From an uncultured Lachnospiraceae bacterium (GTDB lineage Bacteria; Bacillota; Clostridia; Lachnospirales; Lachnospiraceae), in the NCBI GenBank assembly GCA_900551235.1, contig URUU01000036.1:1-24845 (forward strand): a stretch of DNA of 24,845 nucleotides, given 5' to 3'. A program made the position numbers and the translations under genes. Below the pieces are notes generated by a model. It was given only the letters and a program-made list of their open reading frames with translations, was not told the origin of the DNA and did no database searches. Positions 8,428 through 15,104 of this stretch are shown here, piece by piece; positions within the stretch are counted from its first letter, which is position 1, and every line of letters begins with the position of its first letter.

Positions 8428-9201
8428 CTATTTTTCTATAAAGTTTTTTATAAAAGTCCGGCGATGGATCGGCGATGGACCAAATGTGCGGATCGCCTCG
8501 ATATGGTCAGCACTGCCGTAGCCCTTGTGTTTTGCAAAACCATACTCCGGCATCAAAGCATCATACTCTTTCATAAGACGATCCCTTGTTACTTTTGCGA
8601 TCACACTTGCCGCCGCAATGGAAAGACTTTTTGCATCTCCTTTGATGATCGGTACCTGTGGTATCTCAATCTGCGGTATCTTTACCGCATCATTTAACAA
8701 AACCTGTGGCCGGATACAAAGACCGGCAATCGCCTGGCGCATCGCCCCATACGTTGCCTGCAGAATATTGATCTCATCGATCCTTGCCGGAGAAGCCATT
8801 CCAACGGAAACGGCAAGTGCTTTTTCCATGATCTCATCATACAGTTCTTCTCTCTTCTTCTCGGAAAGCTGTTTCGAATCATTCAGCCAGAGGATCTCAC
8901 AGTCCTGTGGTAAGATCACAGCACCTGCCACTACCGGGCCTGCAAGCGGTCCTCTTCCTGCTTCATCGATCCCGCAGACATAGCCATAGCGTTCGTACTG
9001 ATGTTCATAGCTTCGCATCGTTTCCAGACGCATGCGCTCACGCTTCATGATATCCTGCTTTTTATGATAACGGTTTACAATGGACTGTACCCCGCTTCTT
9101 TCATCCATCTGATACTGCCCGATCAGCCCTTCCCATTCGTGTTCTTTCGCTTTATCAAATTCCTGTCGGATCTGTGCAATACTTTTTCTGTCTGTACCCA
9201 T
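8428..9201 (-). CDS. rnhB: Ribonuclease HII
   Basis: This enzyme cleaves the RNA strand of RNA-DNA hybrids and single ribonucleotides in DNA. The catalytic acidic residues are visible: D79 and E80 (GIDEAGRGPLAGP), D171 and D189 (IIKGDAKSLSIAAASVIAK). DSKQLSEKKR (108-117) is the usual second motif. The 257-residue length includes a Firmicute-type N-terminal extension of about 70 residues before the catalytic domain. The ATG at 9201 is preceded by AAAGGAG. That ribosome binding site abuts the T-tract of an intrinsic terminator, so rnhB is probably expressed by read-through or from a weak promoter overlapping the lepB end. Confidence 0.95.
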   Translation of the reverse strand: MGTDRKSIAQIRQEFDKAKEHEWEGLIGQYQMDERSGVQSIVNRYHKKQDIMKRERMRLETMRSYEHQYERYGYVCGIDEAGRGPLAGPVVAGAVILPQDCEILWLNDSKQLSEKKREELYDEIMEKALAVSVGMASPARIDEINILQATYGAMRQAIAGLCIRPQVLLNDAVKIPQIEIPQVPIIKGDAKSLSIAAASVIAKVTRDRLMKEYDALMPEYGFAKHKGYGSADHIEAIRTFGPSPIHRRTFIKNFIEK

Positions 9202-9218
9202 AGTTGTTTATCTCCTTT

Positions 9219-9248
9219 AAAAAAAGTGCCACTTAGCGTGGCACTTTT
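9219..9248 (-). terminator. Intrinsic terminator between lepB and rnhB
   Basis: An 11-bp perfect stem (arms 9222-9232 and 9238-9248) with a 5-base loop is followed on the minus strand by seven T (9225-9219). Only then does AAAGGAG, the rnhB ribosome binding site, begin. The opposite strand also ends in a T-rich run, so it could work in both directions, although no plus-strand gene is near. Confidence 0.85.
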
Positions 9249-9277
9249 ATTTTAACCCATAATATGTTTTTCGTCTA
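9249..9277 (-). promoter_or_regulatory. Possible weak promoter upstream of rnhB
   Basis: TAGACG (9277-9272, 4/6) and TAAAAT (9254-9249, 5/6) are 17 bases apart on the minus strand, straddling the lepB stop. The start would fall near 9242, inside the 5' arm of the terminator hairpin, which would weaken that hairpin in transcripts made here. It is supported only by spacing and partial matches. Confidence 0.3.
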
Positions 9278-9808
9278 CTGGTGTCTCACAACGCATATAC
9301 GATCCAAAGGCCAGATACGCACCCAGGCACGTCCGACAATCTTGTTCCGGTTCAGATTTCCTACATTTTCATAGCGGCTGTCATCACTCCGGTTCCTGTT
9401 ATCTCCAAGTACAAAATACTCATCGGCTCCAAGGGTGACCGGCTCCTCTGCCCGTCCTCCGTCCTGCATCACTTCCGCACCATAATTTTCTTCAAGCTGT
9501 TCTCCGTTGATGTAAATATATCCGTCTTTGATCTGTACCGTCTCTCCTGGAAGACCAATGACACGTTTGATATAATATTCTTCCTTTCCATCCCTCATAA
9601 CCGGAAATACGATAATATCAAATCGCTCCGGATCGTGAAAACGATAGGATATCTTATCCATCATCAGCTGATCTTTGTCATGCAGATAAGGATACATAGA
9701 TTCCCCGCTGACCATTGTTCTCTGCACTACAAACGTATTGATCAGAAATACGGCTGCCATCAGGCAGATAAAATACACAATCCAGTTAATAATCTCTTTT
9801 GTTTTCAT
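9275..9808 (-). CDS. lepB: Signal peptidase I, third of three paralogues in reading order
   Basis: This is a membrane-bound type I signal peptidase that removes signal peptides from secreted proteins. One N-terminal transmembrane helix (about 8-25) is followed by the catalytic Ser37 in SGESMYP and the general-base Lys81 in YIKRVIGLPGE. GDNRNRSDDSR is box E. Length, 177 residues, is normal for Gram-positive enzymes. The ATG at 9808 follows AAGGAG, and the gap to the upstream paralogue is 13 bases. It closely resembles that paralogue in protein and in DNA (nearly identical stretch at 9528-9577 versus 10068-10117), so the two are a tandem duplication. A strong terminator follows. Confidence 0.95.
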   Translation of the reverse strand: MKTKEIINWIVYFICLMAAVFLINTFVVQRTMVSGESMYPYLHDKDQLMMDKISYRFHDPERFDIIVFPVMRDGKEEYYIKRVIGLPGETVQIKDGYIYINGEQLEENYGAEVMQDGGRAEEPVTLGADEYFVLGDNRNRSDDSRYENVGNLNRNKIVGRAWVRIWPLDRICVVRHQ

Positions 9809-9821
9809 TTAAAACTCCTTT

Positions 9822-10343
9822 TCAGATTTTAAAATTCCGCCCATTTAACGGCCAGATCCGTATCCATGCACGTCCTATGATTTCTTTTCGTTTCACCTTT
9901 CCCACATCCGGAAAGCGGCTGTCCTCACTGGCATTGCGATTATCTCCAAGTACAAAATATTCATCTTTGCCGAGCACGATCGGTTCCGAAGCAAGCGCCG
10001 CATTTTGTATCTTCTCCTCACTGAAATGCTCATCCAGTCTCTGACCATCAATGTAAACACAGCCATCTTTGATCTGTACCGTTTCTCCCGGCAGACCAAT
10101 GACACGTTTGATATAATACGTCCTGTCTTTATAATGGTATGGAAATACAACAATATCATAGCGTTTCGGATCACAAAAATGATAACTGAACTTATCCACG
10201 ATCAGATTATCTTTATCATGTAATGCCGGATACATAGACTCTCCATTTACCTGTGTGCGCTGAGCTACAAATGTGATGACAAAAAATGTCAGACCAATCA
10301 CCACTGCAGCATAAACAAACAGCTTTCTAAACTCCCTTTTCAT
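9822..10343 (-). CDS. lepB: Signal peptidase I, second of three paralogues
   Basis: A 173-residue type I signal peptidase with all catalytic features: a transmembrane helix at about 9-27, Ser36 in NGESMYP, Lys79 in YIKRVIGLPGE and GDNRNASEDSR as box E. The start is fixed by GGAGGGG just before the ATG. It lies between rbgA (32-base gap) and its tandem paralogue (13-base gap) and is presumably co-transcribed with both. Together the two supply signal-peptide cleavage for the exported proteins encoded nearby. Confidence 0.95.
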   Translation of the reverse strand: MKREFRKLFVYAAVVIGLTFFVITFVAQRTQVNGESMYPALHDKDNLIVDKFSYHFCDPKRYDIVVFPYHYKDRTYYIKRVIGLPGETVQIKDGCVYIDGQRLDEHFSEEKIQNAALASEPIVLGKDEYFVLGDNRNASEDSRFPDVGKVKRKEIIGRAWIRIWPLNGRNFKI

Positions 10344-10375
10344 ACTTCCCCTCCGCAGAATTGTCTGACTGTCTT

Positions 10376-11233
10376 TTACTGCATCGCTGTTTCCGGAAGT
10401 TCCAGTGTAATTCTTCCTAATTTCCCACTGCGAAAATCATCCAGTAAAAGCATGCCTGCTTTTGTATAATCCAGCTCCTGTCCCCTTTTCACACAGCCGC
10501 GTCTTTTCGCAATCTCCTCATACACAGCAAGCCCCTCCGCTGCTTTCTCCTCACATCCATAACGCTCCTCCAGCCTGCCCGGATAGTTTTCTATCAGAAA
10601 GCGTATAAGACTAAGTGCCAGTTCATCTGTATTAAGGATTTCGTCTTTTATAGAACCGATCATTGCAAGACGCATACCGACATTCTGATCTTCGAATTTC
10701 GGCCACAAAATTCCCGGTGTATCCAGAAGTTCCAGACTCTTGTTCAGGCGGATCCACTGTTTTCCCTTCGTGACACCTGGTTTGTTTCCTGTCTTCGCAC
10801 ATGCTTTTCCTGCATATGCATTGATAAACGTTGACTTTCCGACATTTGGTATTCCCACTACCATCGCACGCACCGGACGGTTCTTGATGCCCCTGCGTTT
10901 ATCTCGTTCTATTTTTTCATGACATGCTTCCAGTACTGCCGTATTGATCGCTTTTAATCCTGCACCGCTTCTGGAATTGATCTTCCGGACACAGTAGCCT
11001 TTTTCCTGAAAATAAGAAACCCATGCCTCGTTGCTCTTTTCATCTGCCAGATCCGCTTTATTGAGAAGAATCAGACGTGCTCTGTCCTTTCCCATTGTAT
11101 CAATATCCGGATTGCGGCTTGAAAACGGGATACGCGCATCCAGCAGTTCTATGACAAGATCGATCAGTTTGATATCTTCCTGCATCATACGTCTTGCCTT
11201 TGTCATATGCCCCGGGTACCATTGATAATTCAT
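10376..11233 (-). CDS. rbgA: Ribosome biogenesis GTPase RbgA (YlqF)
   Basis: This circularly permuted GTPase acts in late assembly of the 50S subunit. The order of G motifs shows the permutation: NKAD (G4, 58-61) comes before GIPNVGKST (G1, 127-135), then the G2 threonine in KPGVTKGKQW and DTPG (G3, 171-174). The N-terminus MNYQWYPGHMTKA is diagnostic of YlqF/RbgA. At 285 residues it is full length. It sits close to rplS, as in Bacillus, but here it is flanked on both sides by signal-peptidase-family genes. Its start lies 14 bases after the upstream stop. Confidence 0.96.
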   Translation of the reverse strand: MNYQWYPGHMTKARRMMQEDIKLIDLVIELLDARIPFSSRNPDIDTMGKDRARLILLNKADLADEKSNEAWVSYFQEKGYCVRKINSRSGAGLKAINTAVLEACHEKIERDKRRGIKNRPVRAMVVGIPNVGKSTFINAYAGKACAKTGNKPGVTKGKQWIRLNKSLELLDTPGILWPKFEDQNVGMRLAMIGSIKDEILNTDELALSLIRFLIENYPGRLEERYGCEEKAAEGLAVYEEIAKRRGCVKRGQELDYTKAGMLLLDDFRSGKLGRITLELPETAMQ

Positions 11234-11247
11234 ACTGTATTACCTCT

Positions 11248-11832
11248 CTATCTGACAAGTCCCAAGTGTTCCCGCGGAGAGATCACAGCCCAGACTTTCC
11301 CTTCGATATCCTCAAGGCTGATATTTCCCATGTCCGCAAATCTGCTGTCTTCGCTGCGGTTGCGGTTGTCACCCAGGACAAAATATTCATCTTCACCAAG
11401 TGTGATCTCGTCTTTGGTAATCCCGGCATCTTCCATCTGAGGAAAATTCTGTTCCTCCAGATACACACTTCCGTTGATATAGATCATTCCCTCTTTGATC
11501 TGGATGGTCTCACCAGGCAGACCGATCACACGTCGTATATAAGAATGAGTGTCGTCACTTCCATTTAATTTGAACGCAATGACATCATTTCTCGCCGGTC
11601 CTCCAAAACGATAAGACAGCTCATTTAAAAGAACCACATCTCCTCCGGACAAGGTACTGTCCATTGCCTGGCCGATATTGGTTCTGGACTGTCCAAAGAA
11701 ATAAACAGCCACATATGCAAACAATATCACTACCACAATCTGAAAAGCCCATCCCAAAAAGACCTTCACCGGATTTTTGCGTCCTTTTTCCCTGTGTTTT
11801 TCCTGCTTTTCCTGCCTTCTTCTGCGGCTCAT
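11248..11832 (-). CDS. Signal peptidase I-like protein lacking both catalytic residues
   Basis: The 194-residue protein has the type I signal peptidase fold signature: one transmembrane helix (about 26-46), IRRVIGLPGETIQIKEG, and box E GDNRNRSEDSR. Both members of the Ser/Lys dyad are replaced. The SGESMYP position reads IGQAMDS, so Ser becomes Ala56 (codon 11667-11665), and the Lys before RVIGLPGE becomes Arg100 (codon 11535-11533). The frame is intact and the rest of the domain is conserved, so this looks like a maintained pseudoenzyme, not a decaying gene. A highly basic cytoplasmic N-terminus (RRRR and several KR clusters) is also unlike its two active paralogues. Staphylococcus aureus SpsA, an inactive homologue beside active SpsB, is a known parallel. 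It occupies the slot between rplS and rbgA. The start follows AGGAGGGTAC. Confidence 0.88.
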   Translation of the reverse strand: MSRRRRQEKQEKHREKGRKNPVKVFLGWAFQIVVVILFAYVAVYFFGQSRTNIGQAMDSTLSGGDVVLLNELSYRFGGPARNDVIAFKLNGSDDTHSYIRRVIGLPGETIQIKEGMIYINGSVYLEEQNFPQMEDAGITKDEITLGEDEYFVLGDNRNRSEDSRFADMGNISLEDIEGKVWAVISPREHLGLVR

Positions 11833-11890
11833 GTACCCTCCTGTTTCCTGTACGAAATCTTTTCAAGTCAAATTTCTGCTTATACAGAAA

Positions 11891-11920
11891 CGGGGACAAC
11901 TACCTAAGTACTTGTCCCCG
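11891..11920 (-). terminator. Terminator-like hairpin after rplS
   Basis: Arms of nine bases (CGGGGACAA and its complement, 11891-11899 and 11912-11920) continue, after one mismatch, into three more pairs around a 4-base loop. On the minus strand the stem is followed only by TTTCTGTAT, a poor T-tract, so termination is probably partial. The signal-peptidase-like gene lies downstream with no obvious promoter of its own. Confidence 0.5.
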
Positions 11921-11936
11921 GTCTATTTTTCCGTCA

Positions 11937-11990
11937 CGAACAAGCAAAGCTTGTTTCGGAATCAAATAGATAACGCTCTGCGTCAGCTAT
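11937..11990. repeat. Two further small hairpins between rplS and the SPase-like gene
   Basis: A 7-bp perfect hairpin AACAAGC-AAA-GCTTGTT (11939-11955) extends by two more pairs after a bulge. A weaker one (ACGC-TCT-GCGT at 11973-11983, enclosed by ATAG/CTAT) begins at the rplS stop. With the terminator-like stem they make three consecutive hairpins filling the 157-base gap. Confidence 0.45.
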
Positions 11991-12337
11991 TATTTAACTA
12001 ACTCTTTTACTTTTGCTTTCTTACCAACACGGTCTCTTAAGTAGTTCAGTTTTGCTCTTCTGACTTTACCTCTTCTTACAACCTCGATCTTTTCTACGTT
12101 CGGGGAATGCAGCGGCCATGTCTTTTCTACACCGATACCGTTGGAATTCTTTCTTACTGTGAAAGTAGCACGGTTGCTTCCGCCCTGTTTTTTCAGGACT
12201 GTTCCTTCAAATACCTGAATACGCTCGCGGTTACCTTCTTTGATTTTTGCGTAAACTTTAACAGTATCACCTACGTTAAATACTGGTACTTCTGCTTTCA
12301 GTTCTGCTGCTTCAATGTTCTTAATGATTTCATTCAT
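11990..12337 (-). CDS. rplS: 50S ribosomal protein L19
   Basis: L19 lies at the interface of the 50S and 30S subunits. The 115-residue product has the usual family length and conserved blocks: FNVGDTVKVYAKIKEGNRER, IQVFEGTVLKKQG, TFTVRKNSNGIGVEKTWPLHSP and RRGKVRRAKLNYLRD. The ATG at 12337 is preceded by a strong AAGGAGG. It follows trmD in most Firmicutes; here a secreted peptidase gene lies between, and rplS has its own promoter about 100 bases upstream. Confidence 0.98.
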   Translation of the reverse strand: MNEIIKNIEAAELKAEVPVFNVGDTVKVYAKIKEGNRERIQVFEGTVLKKQGGSNRATFTVRKNSNGIGVEKTWPLHSPNVEKIEVVRRGKVRRAKLNYLRDRVGKKAKVKELVK

Positions 12338-12418
12338 CTTGTTGTTCCTCCTTATCTATTCGGATGTTCTTAATACCGTTCCGGTAACAGAGGACCATCT
12401 CTTCTCACAACGTGGATA

Positions 12419-12447
12419 ATTTTATCATATCTGTACCGTAAAAGCAA
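12419..12447 (-). promoter_or_regulatory. Promoter of rplS
   Basis: TTGCTT (12447-12442) and TAAAAT (12424-12419) are 17 bases apart on the minus strand, and TGA directly before TAAAAT makes an extended -10. The -35 box begins about 12 bases after the stop of the upstream peptidase gene. The leader is about 75 nt and contains a TACCG-GAA-CGGTA hairpin near 12374-12386. Ribosomal protein leaders are known before rplS in Firmicutes, but I cannot match this one to a described motif. Confidence 0.6.
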
Positions 12448-12458
12448 GGATTTCTTTT

Positions 12459-13829
12459 CTATCTTGCGGAAAATAAATGAAAATATTCACACCGGAGTCT
12501 TCCGGCGGAAAGCTCACCCTGACTTTTCCAGTCTCCGTAAATGCTGGTCGAACGACTGCCGCTGACTGCGGAATCATAGACAAGATATTTTCCATCCGAT
12601 TTGCGGTAAGCTACGATTGCAATATAATGTCCCGGCACCAGTGCAACTGCGGTTCCTTTCTTCTGCAGATGTTTTTTCAGCGCTGCAAAAGAAGTGGTTT
12701 TTCCGGCATGACGGAAATGATAGGTGTTTCCCCATTTGCGCGCAATATCAGGATAAATGGTATCTGCAGTCCCCTGGTTATAGAAATAATGTCCTCTGGA
12801 TACAGCAAACTTCACCAGTTCTTTCGGTTCTAAATATTCTCCGTTCAGTGCATAGATGGCATTGACCAGAGAGATCAGGCCGCATCCGTCACTGGAAATC
12901 GTACACACGCCGGCATAACCCTTTTGATACGTCCGGCTTCCAAATTCCGGATCATACTGGGAATAGATTACAGCCCCGCTTTTCTTTGGAACCTGATATT
13001 CCTTTCTGAAAGTCCACTGCTGTCTGGCTGTTTTCTTTGCTTTTACTTCTTTTCCGCTGTTATTGAGCGCCCATTCTTCTGTCTCAGAATACAGGTAAAA
13101 ATAAGCTCCGCTCCGTTTCAGTGCAATGTTGTTTGTTCCTGCGATCTCCAGGTATTGCCCTGTTTTTGTGTCTTTCAGATGATAAATTCCTTCGCCCGCA
13201 TAAGTCAGTTTGTATTTTGCTGCCTCTACGCTTTTCCCGTTTCGCGGATTTACCGTATATGTGCCATTTGACAGGATCTGATCTGTATGCAGCATGGAAC
13301 GGTAGATTGTTTTGCGGAATGTCGGGAACGAAACCCAGCCAAGGTAAAAATGGCTGCCCTTTTTTATCATCATCTGCACATAATTGCCTTTTACCCCAAG
13401 CGTGATGCCTCCGCTGCGGAAAGAGGTCAGCATAAAACGCTCACTTTTCGCAGAAGTCGGACGTTTGTAAAGATACATACCTGCACTTTTTGCCACATAA
13501 GCCCCGGTTTTGTTATAAGATGTATTATAGATAAATTTCCCAACTGCCACATAACCGGTTTTCTTTTTTCCTTCTTTGTATTTCACTTTTGCATAGGAAT
13601 CCGTCAGTTCTGTAATCTCAAACCGGCGGTAAGAAACCTGATCGCTCTCCTGTGTCAGTTCCGCATCCGCAAAGACACAAAGATCTGCCTTTGAGATCGG
13701 CCATGCATAAAGTGTCGTTTCCTGATCGATCTTTCCATATGCTGCTGCATCTGTATGCAGCGAAAAGCATAACACAGCCAAAAGCATCATCAGAAAAGGA
13801 ACGACTGTTTTCTTCCATCTGTTGTTCAT
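12459..13829 (-). CDS. Secreted C39-like cysteine peptidase-fold protein
   Basis: The chosen start is the ATG at 13829, which overlaps the trmD stop as ATGA and follows GGAG by 7 bases; the frame stays open further upstream inside trmD. The 456-residue product has a signal peptide (MNNRWKK, hydrophobic stretch, cleavage near residue 28), an SH3b-like region at about 35-110, and a middle region around 205-280 with ricin/lectin-like phrasing (GIYHLKDTKTGQYLEI). The C-terminal domain (about 290-456) is a C39/papain-like peptidase with Cys316 (SDGCGLIS), His401 (PGHYIAIV) and Asp419 (VYDSAVSG). The substrate is unknown; a cell-surface or wall role is inferred. It is an insertion in the otherwise standard trmD-rplS neighbourhood, translationally coupled to trmD. 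Confidence 0.85.
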   Translation of the reverse strand: MNNRWKKTVVPFLMMLLAVLCFSLHTDAAAYGKIDQETTLYAWPISKADLCVFADAELTQESDQVSYRRFEITELTDSYAKVKYKEGKKKTGYVAVGKFIYNTSYNKTGAYVAKSAGMYLYKRPTSAKSERFMLTSFRSGGITLGVKGNYVQMMIKKGSHFYLGWVSFPTFRKTIYRSMLHTDQILSNGTYTVNPRNGKSVEAAKYKLTYAGEGIYHLKDTKTGQYLEIAGTNNIALKRSGAYFYLYSETEEWALNNSGKEVKAKKTARQQWTFRKEYQVPKKSGAVIYSQYDPEFGSRTYQKGYAGVCTISSDGCGLISLVNAIYALNGEYLEPKELVKFAVSRGHYFYNQGTADTIYPDIARKWGNTYHFRHAGKTTSFAALKKHLQKKGTAVALVPGHYIAIVAYRKSDGKYLVYDSAVSGSRSTSIYGDWKSQGELSAGRLRCEYFHLFSAR

Positions 13830-14584
13830 AACGTTTCTCCCGCTCTCTTTTCCATTTCCGCCCGGCACTGACGTGCCAGCTCTTTTTCCTCTGCTGTCAG
13901 TTCTGCCCCTTCCAGAAGATCAGGCCTGCGTTTTGCCGTGCGGATCACCGACTGTTCTCTTCTCCATTTTTCGATGTTGGCATGATGGCCGGAGAGCAAA
14001 ACTTCCGGTACCTTTTTCTCATGCCATGTCTCAGGTCTGCTGTAATGCGGATGTTCCAGCAGATTGTCCTGAAAAGATTCAAATTCTGCGGAAGCTTCAT
14101 TGTGCAGCACGCCCGGAACAAGTCTTGCGATCGCATCCATCATAACCATGGCCGGAAGTTCACCTCCGGTCAGGACATAATCTCCGACAGAGACATAGTC
14201 CGTAACAATTTCTTCCAGTACACGCTCATCAATCCCTTCGTAGTGACCGCAAAGAAAGATCAGATCTTTTTCTTTTGCCAGCTCCTCTGCCATTTTCTGG
14301 TGAAAGACACTGCCCTGTGGGGTCAGATATACGACACGCGGACGGTATCCGATCTGCTCTTTCACAGCTTCGTATGCAGCATAAACCGGCTGAGCCTGCA
14401 TGACCATGCCTGCCCCTCCGCCATATGGTGTATCGTCCACCTTATTGTGTTTGTTTCCTGCATAATCGCGGATATCCGTTGCTGTCAGGGAAATATGCCC
14501 ACGCTCGATGGCCCTTCCCAATATGCTGGTATTCATTCCCTGCTCGATCATATCCGGGAACAGCGTTAATACGTGAAAATTCAT
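13826..14584 (-). CDS. trmD: tRNA (guanine-37-N1)-methyltransferase
   Basis: TrmD methylates G37 of tRNAs reading CNN codons and so prevents +1 frameshifting. It uses AdoMet bound in a SPOUT trefoil knot. The 252-residue protein shows MNFHVLTLFPDM at the start, DDTPYGGGAGMVM, the knot segments YLTPQG, CGHYEGIDERV and VGDYVLTGGELPAM, and the catalytic Asp region MDAIARLVPGVL. The ATG (14584) overlaps the rimM stop as ATGA, and its own stop overlaps the next gene's ATG the same way. Three consecutive cistrons are therefore coupled. Confidence 0.98.
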   Translation of the reverse strand: MNFHVLTLFPDMIEQGMNTSILGRAIERGHISLTATDIRDYAGNKHNKVDDTPYGGGAGMVMQAQPVYAAYEAVKEQIGYRPRVVYLTPQGSVFHQKMAEELAKEKDLIFLCGHYEGIDERVLEEIVTDYVSVGDYVLTGGELPAMVMMDAIARLVPGVLHNEASAEFESFQDNLLEHPHYSRPETWHEKKVPEVLLSGHHANIEKWRREQSVIRTAKRRPDLLEGAELTAEEKELARQCRAEMEKRAGETL

Positions 14585-15093
14585 GCATCCACCAGCCCTT
14601 CCAGCAGATGCACCTTCATGTTTCCGCTTTCAATATCCACATCAAGGATACACTGCCTGATCGCCGGGAGCAGGATTTCTTTTCCTTCTTCTGTCACGAT
14701 CTGATAAACGTCGTTTGCACCTGTTTGCATCACATCTTCCAGTTTTCCAAGAAATGTCCCATCTTCGGTATATACCTTCAGTCCGATCAGATCTGCGATA
14801 AAATATTCATTTTTTTTCAGTCGGACGGCATTTTCCCTGGTCACCAGCAGCGGACATTTCCGGTATTTTTCTACCTGGTTGATATCGTCAAATTCTTTAA
14901 ATTTCAGGATGACAAACTTTTTGAAAAATTTTACACCGGCGACTTCCAGTTCCAGTTTCTGTATACCGGTATCCAAAAGCACTTTTTTCAGTTTCTTAAA
15001 ACGGTTCGGATCATCCGTCGTCGGAAATACTTTTACCTCTCCATGGATGCCATGTGTCGCAGTGATCACACCTACCTGAAAAAATTCTTCCAT
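14581..15093 (-). CDS. rimM: 16S rRNA processing/ribosome maturation factor RimM
   Basis: RimM binds S19 and helps mature the 30S head. The start chosen is the ATG at 15093, preceded by AGGAGGGACT. A TTG five codons upstream lies across that ribosome binding site and is unlikely to be used. The 170-residue product has the RimM N-terminal barrel (FFQVGVITATHGIHGEVKVFPTTDDPNRF) and the PRC-barrel half beginning near YFIADLIGLKVYTEDG. It starts 11 bases after the NlpC/P60 gene and ends overlapping trmD. Confidence 0.96.
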   Translation of the reverse strand: MEEFFQVGVITATHGIHGEVKVFPTTDDPNRFKKLKKVLLDTGIQKLELEVAGVKFFKKFVILKFKEFDDINQVEKYRKCPLLVTRENAVRLKKNEYFIADLIGLKVYTEDGTFLGKLEDVMQTGANDVYQIVTEEGKEILLPAIRQCILDVDIESGNMKVHLLEGLVDA

Positions 15094-15104
15094 AGTCCCT
15101 CCTG

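Noticed and set aside
9281..9832. 183-codon plus-strand open frame
   Set aside because: Antisense to an intact signal peptidase gene; no recognisable domain.
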